Assembly: GCA_008690995.1 (NCBI GenBank) | Contig: VRMN01000004.1 | Coordinates: forward strand, 806,001-870,000 | Source: Porphyridium purpureum | Taxonomy: Eukaryota > Rhodophyta > Bangiophyceae > Porphyridiales > Porphyridiaceae | Length of the DNA: 64,000 nucleotides | Reading direction: 5' to 3' | Shown here: positions 44,004 through 55,374 of the stretch, one piece after another | How the letters are laid out: every line of letters begins with the position of its first letter | Numbering within the stretch: the first letter of the stretch is position 1 | Translations under genes and position numbers: made by a program | Notes under the pieces: model-generated | What the model was told of the DNA's origin: nothing | The model's database searches: none | The model's input: only the letters and a program-made list of their open reading frames with translations

Positions 44004-46799
44004 TCAGTTCCAGAGAAAGAATGTTTTGGACACCGAAAAGTCGGCCAGCAACCCCGTTCGTAAGACTCTGTTCCACAGTCCACACTTTTTCACTTTCGTG
44101 AGAGCGTCTGCTATGTTTTGAGATCCGGGAACCAAAGTCAATTCTTGAATGCGGAGATCGGCTAAGCCTTCTCTGAGCAGCAACATGCGTATCATTAATC
44201 TTTTCTCTTGCATTACCGTGCTTCTTGCAATTGCATCATAGACTTGTTTCGAGTCCGTACTCAATGAAATCCAGACTGATATTCCCAATCGCAACAGTTC
44301 GACTTGCAATGCTTCCGCAAAGTCAAAGGCTTGGCAGAGCGCCAGCAATTCCGCCCCCATCACTGAATGAGTCACTTGCCTTGCCTTTGCAGAGTGGGCA
44401 GCCAGGAAGTGGACTCTTTCCGTCTCGTCACCCAAGAAAATGGCGAATCCCAATTGCGACGTGGCATCGTCGTTGCTTGCGTACGCTGCATCTGCAAATA
44501 CACGCAGGCGAAGTGACTTTTGGTCCAGAGATTTATACCAAAGCTCTCCTGATCTCTCGTCAGCCTTCAAGCTAGCCACCGCGGCATTGAGGATACTCAC
44601 GTGTTGTTTTTCGAACTTCTCTGCAGTAATTTGTGACAACTTCGCACTCAGACAGAGTAGGTCCGGTCTCGTTTGTGACGCGAGATATGCGACTTTGCCT
44701 CGTACGCTTCGAAATGAATCGAAACTCTTGTCACACTCTGGTATGGCGCCGGCGTACGAAGTGTTTTCTAGCTTGTAATTCCGAGGAGAATCGTTAGTCT
44801 GCGTAAACGTAACACCGTTGAAAATGAATGGGGCTGTCATCAGACCCTTGTTTTTGAAGCGGTCGCTTGCTCTCTTCTCCGCTTCCAAGCAGATTGCATC
44901 GCCTTGGACTAAGACATCATCCACGAGAGTTCCCACAGCTCCGTTTGAGCCCAAGTGTAGCACGCACGGGTCAAGTGCGCCAGGCCGAAAGCCGTGTCGC
45001 TTCAACGCTTCCTGAAGGGTTTTGTGCCAGTAAGAGCCCGATTCACTAAGGCCATACAGCGGTTTCTTGAGAAGAGCAAAACCTGGCCAATCTCTTTTCG
45101 AAGCTTGCTTGAGTATTCTACGTGCTCTTTCATTCAAGCGTATGTATACGTCTCTCTGCATTGGGTACGTGGATTGAAGATAGGCTTGCTCATAATCTCG
45201 GTATACAATTTCGTGTCCTTGTACCACGGCTGTTGACACCAGAACCCGCATCATCGTTTTCGACAGCGTAGGCGCTTCAATGTTCATAGTCTTGGCCTCG
45301 GGGTCTCGAAATCCCTGGACTACTAGTCGAGCCTTTTGTCTCCCGTCAGTCTTTATCCGGTTCTCGAACCGGGATCCTAGAACGTTTGCTCCCGGTGGTG
45401 GCTTCGTGATGGGCAATATCGTGTCTTTTTCGACAAGGCCCTTCATTTCCGCGATCTCTGCCTCCTCCCAAAAGTCAGAATCCATGGTAAATATAGATGT
45501 ATGGTTCTCCAGGATGTAAAGCTTAACGTTATTGATGTGAAATTGCGATTTTCGGGCGCGAGCTCGTACATGTGCAGGGTGAATGATGGTTGCTCTGGTT
45601 CCGTCGAGATTTTCGAGGACGAATGGTCCTGTCCATTCGTGGGATTCTTCCCGTCGAACAAGAACAGCGACCCCAGGTCGTAGTTCATCCGACTCTCTGG
45701 GAAATTCTGGGGCCCGACTTCTTTTTGCCGCTTGCAATCGCAATTTGGACGCTTCTATCTCGTATTCCCGACGCGCACACAGCATGGCCGACAGTCTCCG
45801 TTCTTGTGTCTCTCTCGAATCGTGAGGTGCGTTTTCAGGCCTTATGCTCAGCCGAGGCAAGCATCCGAACACTAACAAAGCTGGTGTCATTCCTTCTGGC
45901 CCGACGGTGTTGTTCATCGCTCGCGTTGCAATGGATAAGATCGTGTCTGCGTCCAAGGCTGGCTGGTCACGTGAAATTCGCAGGTACACTTTCCTTAGCG
46001 GTTCATGGAATCGTTCTGCGATACCCAGATGCCAGTGCGCCTCTTTCTCGATGCTGTCAACAACAATTCCTTCGCCAAGGCACAGATTCCTAAAATCGGA
46101 CGAAGTCAGAACTGTTTCACAATCTGCCTTGACTCTACGCGGTGCTCCGTAGACACTTATCCAGATCCTGAAAAAACATGAGAACACTCCTTGAGCGTCG
46201 GATTCTGTGCACACGGCGGCTGCTGTCCACTTCGTGCCATAGCACGCAATCTGTAACACTTTCATGTTAGCATTTCCTTCGCCGGGGTCTTCCTGTAAGA
46301 ACAGAAAGTCTATTCCAACGGTTGCGTTAAATTCAGTTTCAATGTCAGCAGCTACTCTATAGCTCGTTCTGCGGCCAGAGTACCATTGACACGTACCGCA
46401 CTTCTTCAATTTGTCCTTAAGCTGATGTGCAAGGTCATATGATATGGCTTCGCTGCCTTCTGCTTTTCTGATCAGGCTGCACAGCTTGTTCGCAGAGACG
46501 TGCCCGAACCTTTTGTGTAGCGTACACAACTCCTCAAGAGTGTAATATATGCTCGGCTCCGAGCCGATTGGTATTTCCAAGTGTCCAGACGGTAACTTGT
46601 TGCAAGTTATCTGACAATTCCCCATTTGTAAAATGGCATTCCCGTCGGTCCGCAAAACACTGATCTTGAATGTGTGTAATACGTCTTCCCCTAGCAAGAT
46701 AGGCAGACTCGCGTCGACGACTGCGACATCAAATTCCAGAAAGCAGCCGTCGGAAAAGGGTATGCGAATGTCAGCTCGACCAAGGACTGCACCAGTCAT
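44004..46799 (-). mobile_element. Ty1/Copia-type retrotransposon pol relic
   Basis: A single 931-codon frame reads through, in order, the end of an aspartic-protease region, a GAG-pre-integrase domain (LHKRFGHVSANKL), an integrase core, a Copia reverse transcriptase (LVQGFRDPEAKT, LYGLSESGSYWHKTLQEAL, LVDDVLVQGD) and an RNase H domain (VFADAAYASNDDATSQLGFA). The order protease-integrase-RT-RNase H is Copia, not Gypsy. No gag region, primer site or paired LTRs were found by eye, so the copy looks incomplete. The long open frame suggests it is relatively young. It is treated as a fossil. Confidence 0.9.
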
Positions 46800-47602
46800 T
46801 GGAAGCGCTAAACCTTAATGTACAAGGTAATGTGTTCTAAACCTACAATATCAGGGTTACTCAAGGGTTACGATGAATTGTTGACGGTACAGTTGAAGTC
46901 ACTTCAGCAAATGTATTTAATTATGTATTAAATCCGTTGCAATGACATTAAAAAAGTTGAGAGCGTATCATGAAGACTATCGGCCGAATCGGTTATCATC
47001 ATATTATGGTTTGAGCACGTGTGACCAATGCTTGCATTAAAAGTGTTCTTGGCAATAATACCGGTGTCAGGGCTACATTACCCAGCATCTTTTCACATTT
47101 GTACTGAGCTGTGCAAAATCTGGAGCAAGCTGGAATCTGAAGGGTTGAATTCGTTTGCCGCACCTGTCTTTTTAGCCTGATGCTTGAAATATTGCGAGGT
47201 CGTATGCTTCGTGCGTTCAAACGTCTCACTCTGCTGACGCGTGTCGTTCATCGTAACAGCACAGTTGACCGCACCAAGTAAGCTGCATGCGAAGGCCTTT
47301 TATCTCTACGGACGCGCAGTGTCTTCGCGTTCGCGCCGCAGACTGACAGTAGCAACCGTTCGCAGCACTTTATGGCACGCCTTATCGGATACCGATAGCC
47401 GGTGGCCCTGAGGGTATAGGTTCTAGTCTTGAGTCTTCATTCGTTTGTCGTTTGGCTTTCAACAGGTCCACCAGTTCAAACGCATCTCAAAATTGGTGTC
47501 ACATTCGCACGTGCTGCAGCGTGTGTTTGGGTGTGTCGTTGTGTGTGTGTGTGTGTGTGCGAGAGGAGAGCAACGAGGTATTGTTTTGGGGCTGTTCGTA
47601 CG
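46800..47602. other. Region between the Copia relic and the PWWP gene
   Basis: About 800 AT-richer bases. A GT dinucleotide repeat at about 47540-47559 lies in the leader of the PWWP gene and would encode a Cys-Val run if read. No gene or LTR was recognised. Confidence 0.45.
47541..47559 (+). repeat. GT microsatellite
   Basis: About nine uninterrupted GT units just upstream of the PWWP gene start. Confidence 0.85.
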
Positions 47603-49123
47603 ATGAATCATTATTCCTGTCCTCCCGCGCCCCAAACGTCTGGTTCGGGTGATATTGAGCTCGACGCGCGTGCCACACGTGAAGCTGGTCAACACATAGA
47701 CACTTTAGATGGGGCCGAACGCAACGGACAATCTGAGGATGAGGCCGGATGGTACGCACGATCCATGGCGGTAGCCGGATGGTATGGTGAGTGTAACTAT
47801 GACGGTCGATGCATCGAGGGTCCCGTAAACTTCGATCAGCATCATCTGATCCGACAAGGTGTCGGAGGAAGGCATGGTCATGTTGAAATGGACCGGCGTG
47901 TGTTTCCGCATGGCGAGGTCGAAAGGTGTCACGAAGGTTCATTTGGTGGAGAACAAAGGGATCCTCCCTTGCATGGCATTAGGCATCGTGAATTTTATTC
48001 GCCATATGCCGGAGGCCATCAACACAGACTACAGGAGTCCGCTCGACATGTAGAGAACATACGGGCGTCAACATTGCGTGAATATGATAGACGTGGCGTG
48101 GCGGGTTGGCGAGGAGAAAGGTATCAGCCCGAGCACCTCGGTAATGGCTTACCTGATACTGAGCGACAGCATGGTGGCATTGATGCGACGTTACGTCGTG
48201 ATATGGCGTCCCCGCTGTCAGGGTCGTCTCGAAGTGTGCGTCATCTTGGTGCTGGTCAGGTAGAGCCCAACGCACAGAATCTCCTGCGAGCTTTAACACA
48301 AGCAGTGGCTGCGCTGGACTACACTCGAGAATTGCATGATGTGCTCCGACGATTACGTGAGCTCGAACGACAAAACGAAGTGTATGCAAGGGAACTACAA
48401 GCAATGAATGTAAGGCTGGACGAACGAGGCCGTCCGGGTTTTCGTCATTCCCCTGTACTCCATGGTTCTAAACGGGGCCAGGTGAGCGAGGAAAGCGACG
48501 GCTCAGACGATGATGAACAAACTAATTTGAAGGTGAGGAAGCTTGTGCGTGATGAAGTGGCAAACGACGCATTGTCTGATTCGGACCGCGTTCGGGAACG
48601 TAATGTGGTACACGTGAGGTCAGAACGTCGCCTGATTGACTTAAGCCGACAAACGTACAATCGACGTGTTTCGTCTGTGCGAGCGTGGTTGATTCGTTGT
48701 GCCCAGGCCGTCGGCATTTCGTATCCGGAGCTCGTTTTCGCCAAAGCCGGCAATCATCCGTTCTGGCCTGGTATTGTGATTCTAGATTCCGGTCATGTTT
48801 CAAGTGAATTTGATCAGGTATTTATTGTCCGGACGGCCAGTGCGAAACAAGAAACACGCGTGCTCGTGCGCTTCTTTGTCCCTTTAGGTCAAGATCAGTC
48901 GTACGCGTGGGTTGCGATGCACGAGTCGTGTATCAGATTTAGTCGCAAACTATATGTCGAAAGCGGGTTGAGAGTTTCGGCGCATGCGCAGGTCCAGAAC
49001 TATCGTGACCCGTATCCAGGAGCGCGTGTCAAGGTGGACCTCAAGGCGTCCGTGGATCAGGCCAAACGCTATATTGTTGCTAAGAATGCACGAGCCACTG
49101 TGGAAATCGGGACGGTTGTGTGA
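47603..49123 (+). CDS. PWWP-domain protein with a coiled coil, next to a DNA transposase
   Basis: The protein (506 residues from MNHYSCPPAPQTSG) has a Gly/Arg/His-rich N-terminal half with no known domain. A predicted coiled coil follows at about residues 226-272 (DVLRRLRELERQNEVYAREL), then an acidic Ser/Asp patch and a basic stretch. The C-terminal part contains a PWWP-like module starting near residue 372: PELVFAKAGNHPFWPGIVIL, with the A-K-x-x-x-x-P-F-W-P-G core. PWWP modules read methylated histone tails and DNA. The position, convergent with the CMC transposase gene 1.1 kb away and inside a repeat-rich block, suggests either an accessory protein of that element or an independent chromatin gene. 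The ATG at 47603 is preferred because the upstream open frame (from 47429) runs through a GT microsatellite. Confidence 0.65.
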   Translation: MNHYSCPPAPQTSGSGDIELDARATREAGQHIDTLDGAERNGQSEDEAGWYARSMAVAGWYGECNYDGRCIEGPVNFDQHHLIRQGVGGRHGHVEMDRRVFPHGEVERCHEGSFGGEQRDPPLHGIRHREFYSPYAGGHQHRLQESARHVENIRASTLREYDRRGVAGWRGERYQPEHLGNGLPDTERQHGGIDATLRRDMASPLSGSSRSVRHLGAGQVEPNAQNLLRALTQAVAALDYTRELHDVLRRLRELERQNEVYARELQAMNVRLDERGRPGFRHSPVLHGSKRGQVSEESDGSDDDEQTNLKVRKLVRDEVANDALSDSDRVRERNVVHVRSERRLIDLSRQTYNRRVSSVRAWLIRCAQAVGISYPELVFAKAGNHPFWPGIVILDSGHVSSEFDQVFIVRTASAKQETRVLVRFFVPLGQDQSYAWVAMHESCIRFSRKLYVESGLRVSAHAQVQNYRDPYPGARVKVDLKASVDQAKRYIVAKNARATVEIGTVV

Positions 49124-50208
49124 CCGAAAGGTGCATGTCTTTCTGCACAGATAGTTGGCTGTTCCTGCGTGCGTCGGGAGGTTTCAGTCTGTCTCTGATT
49201 GTAGCATTCGCCTTCCGGCCTGCTTTTGTATCCGTGAACAGATCGCATCATATCCAGTGCGCTTTGACTGAATCTGCTTGGCGGATTACGAACCAGCTCG
49301 GCTGGGCAGACTTTCGATGTTTACCTTAACATGAGCGTCAGAACGCATGGCCGTGTAATCTGAATGGTTGTGCTCGACCGTGCCAACAAGTGCCAGTGCT
49401 AAAGCACCGCATATTGGATAGGCTTCAAAGATTCTGAATTCGAATTCTAGTGATCTCTTACACATTCGCCGAGTACGTCCCTGTGACGAGAGATCCTTGT
49501 TTGCTTGGGTTTTGAAATGCTTGCCTAGCACAGGGATGGCAGGTGTTGCAAATAGTTTCGTTGAACATCGGGAGTTGGGGTGCGATTCCTAACTGTCCGT
49601 TGTGCTTCCGATCGATCGCTCTGTGCGCGCGCGCAATTCCGTAGAGGTCTGTACGCCACGTCATGCCCTTTAAACGCAAGCGCACTGCAATCAAGAGTAG
49701 TCTTCAGCTTCGTGCCGTGCACGGAAAGCAGAATTGAATGTCCAAGTCTCAAATCCACAAGCTCATAGAGGCCTGAATGCATTATGACCGCTGGGTGCCG
49801 TGTCTTTTGTGAGCTACGTGAAGCCCCACCGGGCCTGAAATTGCATGCTTAGATGCGCGCATGTACATGAGGTTCATTGCGGTCATGCGTCAGACTTGCC
49901 AGTCATCATACTTTGTTACAATGCCTCTTTACTGGGATCGATTATTCCAAATTCTTGTCATGCACCTTGGTCCCGCAGACTTTGGACGCAAGTAACACAA
50001 CATATGGCATGTTCGTCTGTCTGCTTGCCATTCTAAGCGCATCCATGCACTGTGCGAGACCCGTACATTTGTTTCATAGAGGCTGATCTGTATTTCTCAC
50101 ATGTAAATGTTGTTTGGCGTCCCCTCGTTTTCTTCACACGAGGGTATCGATCGATCCAGACTGCCCTATGCATGGAAACCCGTCGTTGCACGTTCTCGCG
50201 ATGAATAC
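49124..50208. other. Spacer between the PWWP gene and the CMC transposase
   Basis: About 1.1 kb between two convergent stop codons. Only short, unconvincing frames. No terminal inverted repeat was identified by eye. Confidence 0.45.
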
Positions 50209-53200
50209 CTACGCGTACGTTTCAACACCTTCGCATAAATTAGGGCTTACGATGTAGTACTTTTGTTCCAGAGGCAGACATGTGTGGCTTTGTGATACAT
50301 CCATGAATGCGGTGACCTTCTGAATGATAGACTCCACAGATATACAGATCAGGAACCTGCGCTTCTGCGAATCGATACCATAATCATTGCACGCATCATG
50401 AAGTGTATGTTCCCTGTTGATTTCATGCGCTCTCGTGCGCCTCTTGCTATGTATGAACACTTGCGCGATCTGCTGGCACGGACAGACGGCACCTGCGTTT
50501 CGTTCTCGGCAGAACGATTCTGTTTCCAATGGACAGATGAACGCAACTCCACGTGTTCCACTCAGGTTGGCGAGCAGGACGAGTTCGCCAAACCGTGGAG
50601 TATCGTTTGAGCCGTTCTCAGAGACATACTGAATGAAATCGTATCGCGGACGCCCCATATACGTAGGCGAGCAGACAAAAATGTCGTGCAGAGCCTCTGT
50701 ACGTCCAGCCGAAACGTCCTCTTCGTAACCAGCTGCCTGATTGTTTGCGTCTGCATCAAGCAGAGGTGCTATCTGATCCATAACTTGGGTTCGACATCCT
50801 TCTTTGAACTTCCGGAGTACGAAAGCCTGCGTCAACATGATTGGAGCCCTGCGTGAGCGCTCCAAGAAATCTCGCACGCCCAAATGCACCCGAGGAGACG
50901 CATGCTGCAGTGCGTCGAGAATATCGCTGGCAAATGCAACGCGGTCACGGGTACATATCGTACCTCGCGAAAGACTCTGAATGAAGCAACCGTCCGGACG
51001 TGTATCGAAATTGGATGTCACATATGAGAACACACCCTCCACATCAAGTGATAGGTGGCTAGTCAGCGTGTTTGATGCAGCATTTGTGCGTCGTTGTGTT
51101 TTGTCTAGAACCGTGCGGATGTCGCCAGTCAAGAAGAAAACGTAGTGTTCGCGCACGCTCGGCGTACATCCTGTATTGTTTGCCTGCTGGGCCGAACTGC
51201 TCGGTTCTCCTGTGCATTCACCGCGTAGCCCATTTCCGGTCTTTTCTTTTCGACGCTCAAGCAGAGAAATCGCATATGAAAACGCTTCATCGGTTTCGCA
51301 AGTTTGCAGTATTGTTTTATGCGCAAGATCACGGCGCACATTCAGGTTTCGAGCCGGAAGGCGATCAAAGATGCGGCGCAGGTACTTCATCAGAGACTCT
51401 CCGCCACAGACGTCAAATAAACGCTGACGTCCGAGCAACTGCACCATTGTGGCCAAGTGGAGAATCGCATGGTACTTCGGTCGATCACCGACAGCCCTTG
51501 CAAATTGCGGACCCTCCTGCCGGATGCTGTTCATACACTTGCTAACCCTGGATAAGAAAAACTCTGCATTGTACATGTCCATTTTACCGGGGCACTTCAA
51601 GTACAGGTAACGATACGCGCCTAAGCTGGCAACGCAGACCCCAATCCAGCCTGACAGCACGCGCCCGTCCATTGAGCAACGTGTGTGTCCAGACGCAAGG
51701 ATAACTAGAACACGTAACAAGATGCTGAGAGAATACTTGTTCTCGACAATTTTTCCGACCTCATCCGTCACTAGTACGGCGCGCATTGGAATTTGGAATT
51801 GGTTGTGTCCTCTTGTTGTGAGATCTTGCTGCATTCGAACAGCCTCAATTTTAATCCATCGACCAGCCGCCGAGTCCAACATGGAGTGTGTTACCTTTTC
51901 AGACCGGTTGCGTGCGGTGTTTTCGGCCTGGCGCACGCTCACAGCACGTACTCGAGACGTCTGAGCCGAAGACGCGTGTATAAGGCTATCATCCGACCAG
52001 TCATGCTCTTCCTCCTGTTCGCACGCGGGCCCAACCTGCTTCGCTTTGTGACACAACAACAGCATTTCCAAGCCCACGGTTACCGAGTCGCGGAACAGCA
52101 GCTTCTTGAAAGCGTGCATTGCGTCTGCACACGTAAAGAGAAAAATGCCCCAAGGGTGGAACGCGTCGAGACCCTTGAACAAAGGAGAACCCGGTCTGTC
52201 TACGGACATTTCATCAAGTGCAGCAATGTCATTTACCTCAATGGCGTGGATGGTCTCTGCTTCGAAGCGAAACCCGGAGCGAAGTCCGTTTAAACCGTTG
52301 TACAACGTCCAGTAGTCTTGGTCTGAGTTCCGAGGCCGCTTTCGACAGATAGTCTGGCCAGCCAGATCCGGGCGGTCTCTCCGATCATGCGCTCTCTCCA
52401 GCTCTTGCAGTTGCTGGCTAGACTGATTTTCGACAGGCCTTGCTTCCTGCCGTTGCTCCCGCTGACCGCCACCAGCGGCTTCGCACTGCTGACATGGCAT
52501 TTTTTGGTCCTTCGGTCTTGAAAGACGTGTGAAAGACAGACGCGCAACCATTGGCATATCCATGCCAAGATTGTAGATCGTGGGGATGCACGTCCACCTC
52601 TTACCGTGCGCGGACAGCTCAAAAAAGAAGGGCATCCCAGCGTGCCATGCACCGCGCAACCAGTCACCGAAAAGAAAGGCAAAGATGCTGTGGTACATGG
52701 ACTTGCGGAACTCTTTCATAACGTTCTGAGGCATGTCTCTGCCTGTAGCCCTCGCCTGTGTTGAGCTCTGCATCCGTATACTGTCCAATGTCTGCCATTC
52801 GTTCAAGGTCCCATCCGGCATGCATGCTACAGTCATGGGAAGACGATGATCTCCATTGTGTTCAAACTTCATTCTATGAATGATAGAAATTGAAATTGGC
52901 GTCAGTTCATGCAGCGCATTTTTGTGCATATGCGCACCGTCTGCGTAAATGGCCACTGGGATGATAAGTGGGGGCGGGTTGCGCTCGTCTCTAAAATATG
53001 AATGCTCGAGGACGCGCGAGTAAACATGTCGCAGGTACCAAGCATCTTGAGCGTGGCGGAAGGATTCGCTCTCGGCGGGCGCAGAGCCTTCGAAAGGTGA
53101 ATTGGCAACGCTTTCGTTCGCACCTGCCGTCTGCATTCCCGGTCCCTGCATTTGCCCTGCCACTGCGCTGTCAGTTCCGGCAAAGTCGTGAAGAAAATCC

Positions 53201-54729
53201 TCAACCGGACGATCCTTGAACTCTTGCATTTTACGTATTGTCTCCTCCACGTGTGCACGTGCCAGCCTATGGCGGGCGCCTCTTGCGGACCTTTCCGTGC
53301 CACGCTGGTCATATGCTTCTTGAGCAGATACCCATGCAGGTGGCTGGTTCGTGCCGAATTCGCAATTTAGACGCGTGATTTGGAATGCGTCTGCCCCGTA
53401 CATCTGCATGATATGTTTCACGTCCCGTATAACCAGAGAGGTTGCGTCACGATATGCGATTTCGGTTGTGAAGCCTTCTGGTCGGTATCTTTTTAGATTG
53501 CGCCCGAAAGGGATTCGTGTTTGTTGGATCGCAATACCTGGAATAAAAATCTTCTGCCGATGAAGGGCCGTGCTGATGTTGGCACTGAAAAGAGCTCTAC
53601 ATGCCTCTGTGATGTTTTCCGCGCTCTCTCTGTCGATGCGTGCGCGGTCCGTGTTCGCTGCCGGAATCGTTGCTCGCCCACCCTGTGCGTGGACTTCTAT
53701 CTGGCTCGTTGTCCGACCAACTTCTCTGTAATGTAAAACGACGGCAAGTATTTGCTGCATCGTTTTGAACAAGGTATTATGTACATTACGTGAGATGAAA
53801 CCACTTGACTGGCGCAGACACTGCTCTATCTCGATACGAAATTTCGTGAGCTCAAGCTCAAGAAAGCTTAGATCTGCATTCCCGCAGATTTGTTCTGTAT
53901 CAGCCGCAGTCATATTTGCAGCAAAATTACCTTGACGAGCACTATCAGGAATACTTTCTGTCCACGCCAGCTCTATCTCCCGGCAGAAATTGTCTGCGCT
54001 CTGCCTTCGAAGAACATGACGCTCCGCATAAGTCGTTGCATCCGGCACCGAGGCAAGTGCTCGTTCAAACTCCGTCGTCCGCTGATTCGCAATGGCGTTA
54101 AATAAGCGTATGTCGTCGCTCATTGCTTCTTCAGGTGCCTGAAATTCGTCTTCAGATTCGGGCAGCTCGGGCAAGTAATCCTCTTCGTCAGAATTAGGAC
54201 GGGAATTTTCTTGTGGATACTCGAATATTTCCATTGTGTCGTCAGATCGTGCAGCGAAAGTGTTGTCTGCATCCATTGTTCTTCGTTCGTTTGTACTACC
54301 AATTCGAGCTACCGGTCCGGTCATACAACTTGGACCATGCCCTGTTCTCTGTTGGAATGTATCTGCGTCCCGTAGAAGCGCACTACGGGCGCCTGATAAG
54401 GGTGCTGGAGCGGAGCCATCGTCTGATAGTGTAGCTTCATGGGGGCATAGACCAGATTCGTGCCGTTCCGCCACAATAGATTCATATGGCCCATCGTGTG
54501 AACCCCTTATTCCGCAATGTACACAAGCGACACGCTGTGGTTCCGTGACCAACGCAAGCGCTGCTTCACCCGACCGTGATGTCGAGCTGGGTGCTGGCAG
54601 CGCTGAATGTACGTCGCCGCGTCTTGACCGTCCCGCTTCATGTACGTCTCTTGTATGTTGAGCATATTTTCGGTACCTCTGGGGCCGCTTTTCTTTCGAG
54701 TGCTTGTGCGTGTACTTGGTTTTCGGCAT
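50209..54729 (-). mobile_element. CMC-superfamily (CACTA/Plavaka-like) DNA transposase gene
   Basis: One uninterrupted 1506-codon frame. The N-terminus is basic (KTKYTHKHSKEKRPQRYRKY) with a CVHCGIRGSHDG zinc-like motif and an acidic region. The catalytic part shows, in the order expected for Plavaka and CACTA Tnp2 transposases, PPLIIPVAIYADGAHMHKNA (first catalytic Asp region), LTPISISIIH, CIPTIYNLGMDMPMVARLSF with CQQCEA following (the D-x-P ... C-x-x-C element), FTCADAMHAFKKLLF (D-x-x-H element), and KYHAILHLATMVQLLGRQRL then GGESLMKYLRRIF (the K-H ... E element). The gene looks intact, so the element may be recently active. No terminal inverted repeats or target duplications were found by eye. 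The catalytic triad assignment is by analogy to family order and needs a profile search. Confidence 0.75.
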
Positions 54730-55374
54730 CCTCGGCGATATATCGTGCGACGTTCTTCAGGAAGAAGGCCCTCTCTTTCCGTTGCCTTCACGCGCGTTAG
54801 ATGGCACTTGATTGGACTGTCAGATCGACTGGCGTGCACCGGGTTTCTCTGTTAGAAACGGTGGGTGACGCAAGCGCACACTCCACGTGCGCAGAGTCCC
54901 TGTATTCTAGCGTGTTTGAACGCACTTTCGCACACACGCAGACTCGCCCACGTGCATTCTAAGAAGCAACACCGCGCTGCTGTGTACTAAACATGCTCTC
55001 GTAGTCATGTCTGCAAGAGAAAAATCGAAACAAGGTTTGATGGAAGCGAAGAGGGCAGCGATTCATTTTCACAGATAGTGTCGGACGCACAGGTGGGTTC
55101 TAATTTGCGACAAGAGGCAGATCGAATACGAATTGTGCAGCGTGAAGTACTTAAGAAGTAGGAAGTCTCACGTCATGCCGACGCCGAGAGACAGCTGGTC
55201 CTCAGGCAAAAGAAGAGAGCTGCTTCGGCATGAAGGCCGCTGAAACAGCATCAATCACTGAGTTTTGCGTTGCGAAACAAGCCAAAAGCCAGACCCGTGA
55301 CAGAGAGACACAAACTAATATCACTGCAAGCACAGCCCGGCGCGAAACCCATTACTTGATTAGCCATTCTCAGG
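54730..55374. other. Region upstream of the CMC transposase
   Basis: Contains no full gene. A helical, Lys/Arg/Glu/Gln-rich reading on the plus strand (about 54990-55230) is interrupted by stops and lacks a usable ATG; it may be a decayed coiled-coil exon or chance. Confidence 0.35.
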
